Assembly: GCA_045600905.1 (NCBI GenBank)
Contig: JAZRYT010000187.1
Coordinates: forward strand, 1-34,655
From: F23-D06 sp045600905
Lineage (GTDB): Bacteria; Bacteroidota; Bacteroidia; Bacteroidales; WCHB1-69
Direction of reading: 5' to 3'
Length of the DNA: 34,655 bases
Each line of letters opens with the position of its first letter. The stretch's first letter is position 1. The notes beneath the pieces are model-generated. The model searched no databases. It was not told the origin of the DNA and was given only the letters and a program-made list of their open reading frames with translations. This document shows, in pieces, positions 33,416 through 34,655 of the stretch. The position numbers and the translations under genes were made by a program.

Positions 33416-34053
33416 TATTCTTTTAATTTTACTTTATTATATTCACTAATGATAAAATCGTAAATTGATGAAACCAAGTATAAGGTGATCAAAATAAAAT
33501 CAAACAGGAAATAAAAAACTATTATCCTATATACTAAAACAATGATTTTATGAAACACTTCTCCTTGTTTTATGTCACTAAAGAAATTAATTAAGTTAGT
33601 TGACAAACTTAACCAATCCGTAAACAAAAGAGTAAGTGAAAGCAGAATGATTAACAATATTGATATAATTATAACATATAAAGATAATACAGTAACTTTT
33701 TTAAAATAGTTCTTTAGTCGTACACCAATAGGATAGTTATCTTTATTGAAAGAATAATGATATTTACTAAAATCTATACATTGGAATTTATCAAATATCA
33801 TAATGACAAATGTGAAAAACAATCCTACAAACAGCGAAAGACCGGAAATAATATACCCGGTAAAGTCTTCACTAAACCCATTCGTAAAAAACAAGTTTAA
33901 GCCGATGGAAAAAAGGATAAATAGCCATTGTATTTTGGAGAAAAACAACCTTGGCTTTTTCTTTTCCAATTTTTCTTTCGTATCAGCGATTCCTGCATAT
34001 TGATAAAAGAATGCCTCTTTTATTAAATCGCATAAATTTTGTCTAATATTCAT
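33415..34053 (-). CDS. Hypothetical membrane protein, AT-rich cassette
   Basis: A 212-residue membrane protein I do not recognise. A charged N-terminus (about 1-40) precedes helices near 40-57, 68-88, 118-145 and 170-200, with basic loops (RLKNYFKKV). It overlaps the upstream gene by 11 bases and its stop shares a base with the ndpA-like start (TAATG), so the three genes are very likely one operon. GC is about 18% in one 60-base sample. No signal peptide or known domain is seen. Four helices and a conserved-looking FDKFQCIDFSKYHYSFN loop are all I can describe. Confidence 0.75.
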   Translation of the reverse strand: MNIRQNLCDLIKEAFFYQYAGIADTKEKLEKKKPRLFFSKIQWLFILFSIGLNLFFTNGFSEDFTGYIISGLSLFVGLFFTFVIMIFDKFQCIDFSKYHYSFNKDNYPIGVRLKNYFKKVTVLSLYVIIISILLIILLSLTLLFTDWLSLSTNLINFFSDIKQGEVFHKIIVLVYRIIVFYFLFDFILITLYLVSSIYDFIISEYNKVKLKE

Positions 34054-34655
34054 TTATGTTAGATTTTTTGTCAAATTCCTCTACAACTTCATCTAATACT
34101 TTTTTACAAAACTCTTTGATTTTCGCAAAGTCAGGCAATCCAGTTTTATCATCTATTGTAATTCCCTCATCTTCCAAATAGATAGTCGGCTTGATATTTT
34201 TTATTTCTTTTTCTATATCGTAATGTGTATATCTATCATTTGTGTCTTTTACATATATTTTTTTGTTTCTACAATCTCTTAATTTGACCCCATCAAATGA
34301 TTTTTTAGACAATTCTTCATAAATCCGACTTGTTTCTTCTGTATCCGGTTTCAAAGTAGAATCAATGGGTTTAACTTTAATTTCAACTTCAAATGTTTGT
34401 CCTTGAATTTGAATGTCATTTCTCAAAATTTCAGAAACACCAGTTTTTGTTGAAAAACTAAACATTCTAACACTTGCATTATTCATGTATCTTTCTTGCA
34501 ATTTTTCTGGAACAAAAGGCTCAATAACAGCATTGTAAAACATATTATTACAAGAGAAAAACACACGGATAAAATCTCGCAATGAATCTTGAACACTTTC
34601 TTCGGTATATGATTGCACAAGGAAAAATCCATATTCGCTATTTAATGGTGTGTAT
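34043..34655 (-). CDS. Hypothetical cytoplasmic protein, 5' end missing (runs off the window)
   Basis: At least 203 residues; the reading frame stays open to the window edge (residues YTPLNSEYGFFL precede the GTG at 34618), so the true start is outside. The protein is hydrophilic, rich in Lys, Glu and Asp, with no membrane helix. It has a beta-rich middle (FEVEIKVKPI, KKIYVKDTNDRYTHYDIEKEIK) and a helical C-terminus (EFCKKVLDEVVEEFDKKS). I recognise no family. It overlaps the membrane protein gene by 11 bases. Base composition is AT-rich like that gene, and the operon includes ndpA. Confidence 0.75.
   Translation of the reverse strand, partial: YTPLNSEYGFFLVQSYTEESVQDSLRDFIRVFFSCNNMFYNAVIEPFVPEKLQERYMNNASVRMFSFSTKTGVSEILRNDIQIQGQTFEVEIKVKPIDSTLKPDTEETSRIYEELSKKSFDGVKLRDCRNKKIYVKDTNDRYTHYDIEKEIKNIKPTIYLEDEGITIDDKTGLPDFAKIKEFCKKVLDEVVEEFDKKSNINEY

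Overview
The window looks like chromosomal DNA from a member of the Bacteroidota, most likely an uncultured Bacteroidales. Evidence for this: a giant secreted protein ends in a type IX secretion (T9SS) sorting domain; several genes are preceded by the Bacteroidetes -7 promoter box TAnnTTTG; starts lack Shine-Dalgarno sequences and often have A-rich leaders; and lineage-typical families occur (DUF4301, DUF4292-like, DUF5362-like, a lipoprotein-type TamA/BamA homologue, a short IorA). No phage, transposase, CRISPR array or rRNA operon is visible, and there is one tRNA.

Layout, left to right. 1-4861: three minus-strand genes, namely a small membrane protein, the M20 dipeptidase pepD and a GC-rich secreted GH3 glycosidase. 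4862-9188: a tRNA-Leu(CAG) with its own promoter and terminator, then a minus-strand cluster read as yqeY-like, lpxB, DUF4292-like, queG, kdsD; lpxB and kdsD both serve lipid A/Kdo synthesis. 9296-14533: a plus-strand ABC export operon (lipoprotein-like HlyD adaptor, two ATPases, two ABC-2 permeases), resembling a YbhGFSR system with the fused YbhF ATPase split into two genes. 14584-21031: a 1527-residue modular T9SS cargo protein and a subtilisin-like protease, both plus strand. 21129-28957: minus-strand DUF4301 gene and a compact operon iorA-iorB-mreC-mreD-tamL-like. 29210-31132: dnaK on its own. 31368-34655: minus-strand run ending in a YqaA-type membrane protein and containing a DUF5362-like protein, an NdpA-type nucleoid-associated protein, a membrane protein and an unknown gene cut by the window edge.

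How it fits together: much of the content concerns the cell envelope (lipid A/Kdo synthesis, outer-membrane protein assembly, MreCD cell-shape factors, an exporter, T9SS cargo, protease), mixed with housekeeping genes (dnaK, queG, tRNA-Leu, pepD) and 2-oxoacid metabolism (iorAB).

The most notable signals are: (1) the paired ATPases have complementary degenerate motifs, predicting one dead and one live ATP site; (2) the T9SS cargo is built from six related repeat domains plus two duplicated larger modules; (3) families of 7-nt and 16-nt tandem repeats occupy several intergenic gaps; (4) base composition drops sharply inside the ndpA-like gene and across the two unknown genes upstream of it, suggesting an acquired cassette; (5) a sigma-54-like element lies upstream of dnaK. 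No stretch longer than about 300 bases lacks a gene. I do not see one clearly new multi-gene system; the AT-rich three-gene cassette at the right edge is the best candidate and is only partly contained here.
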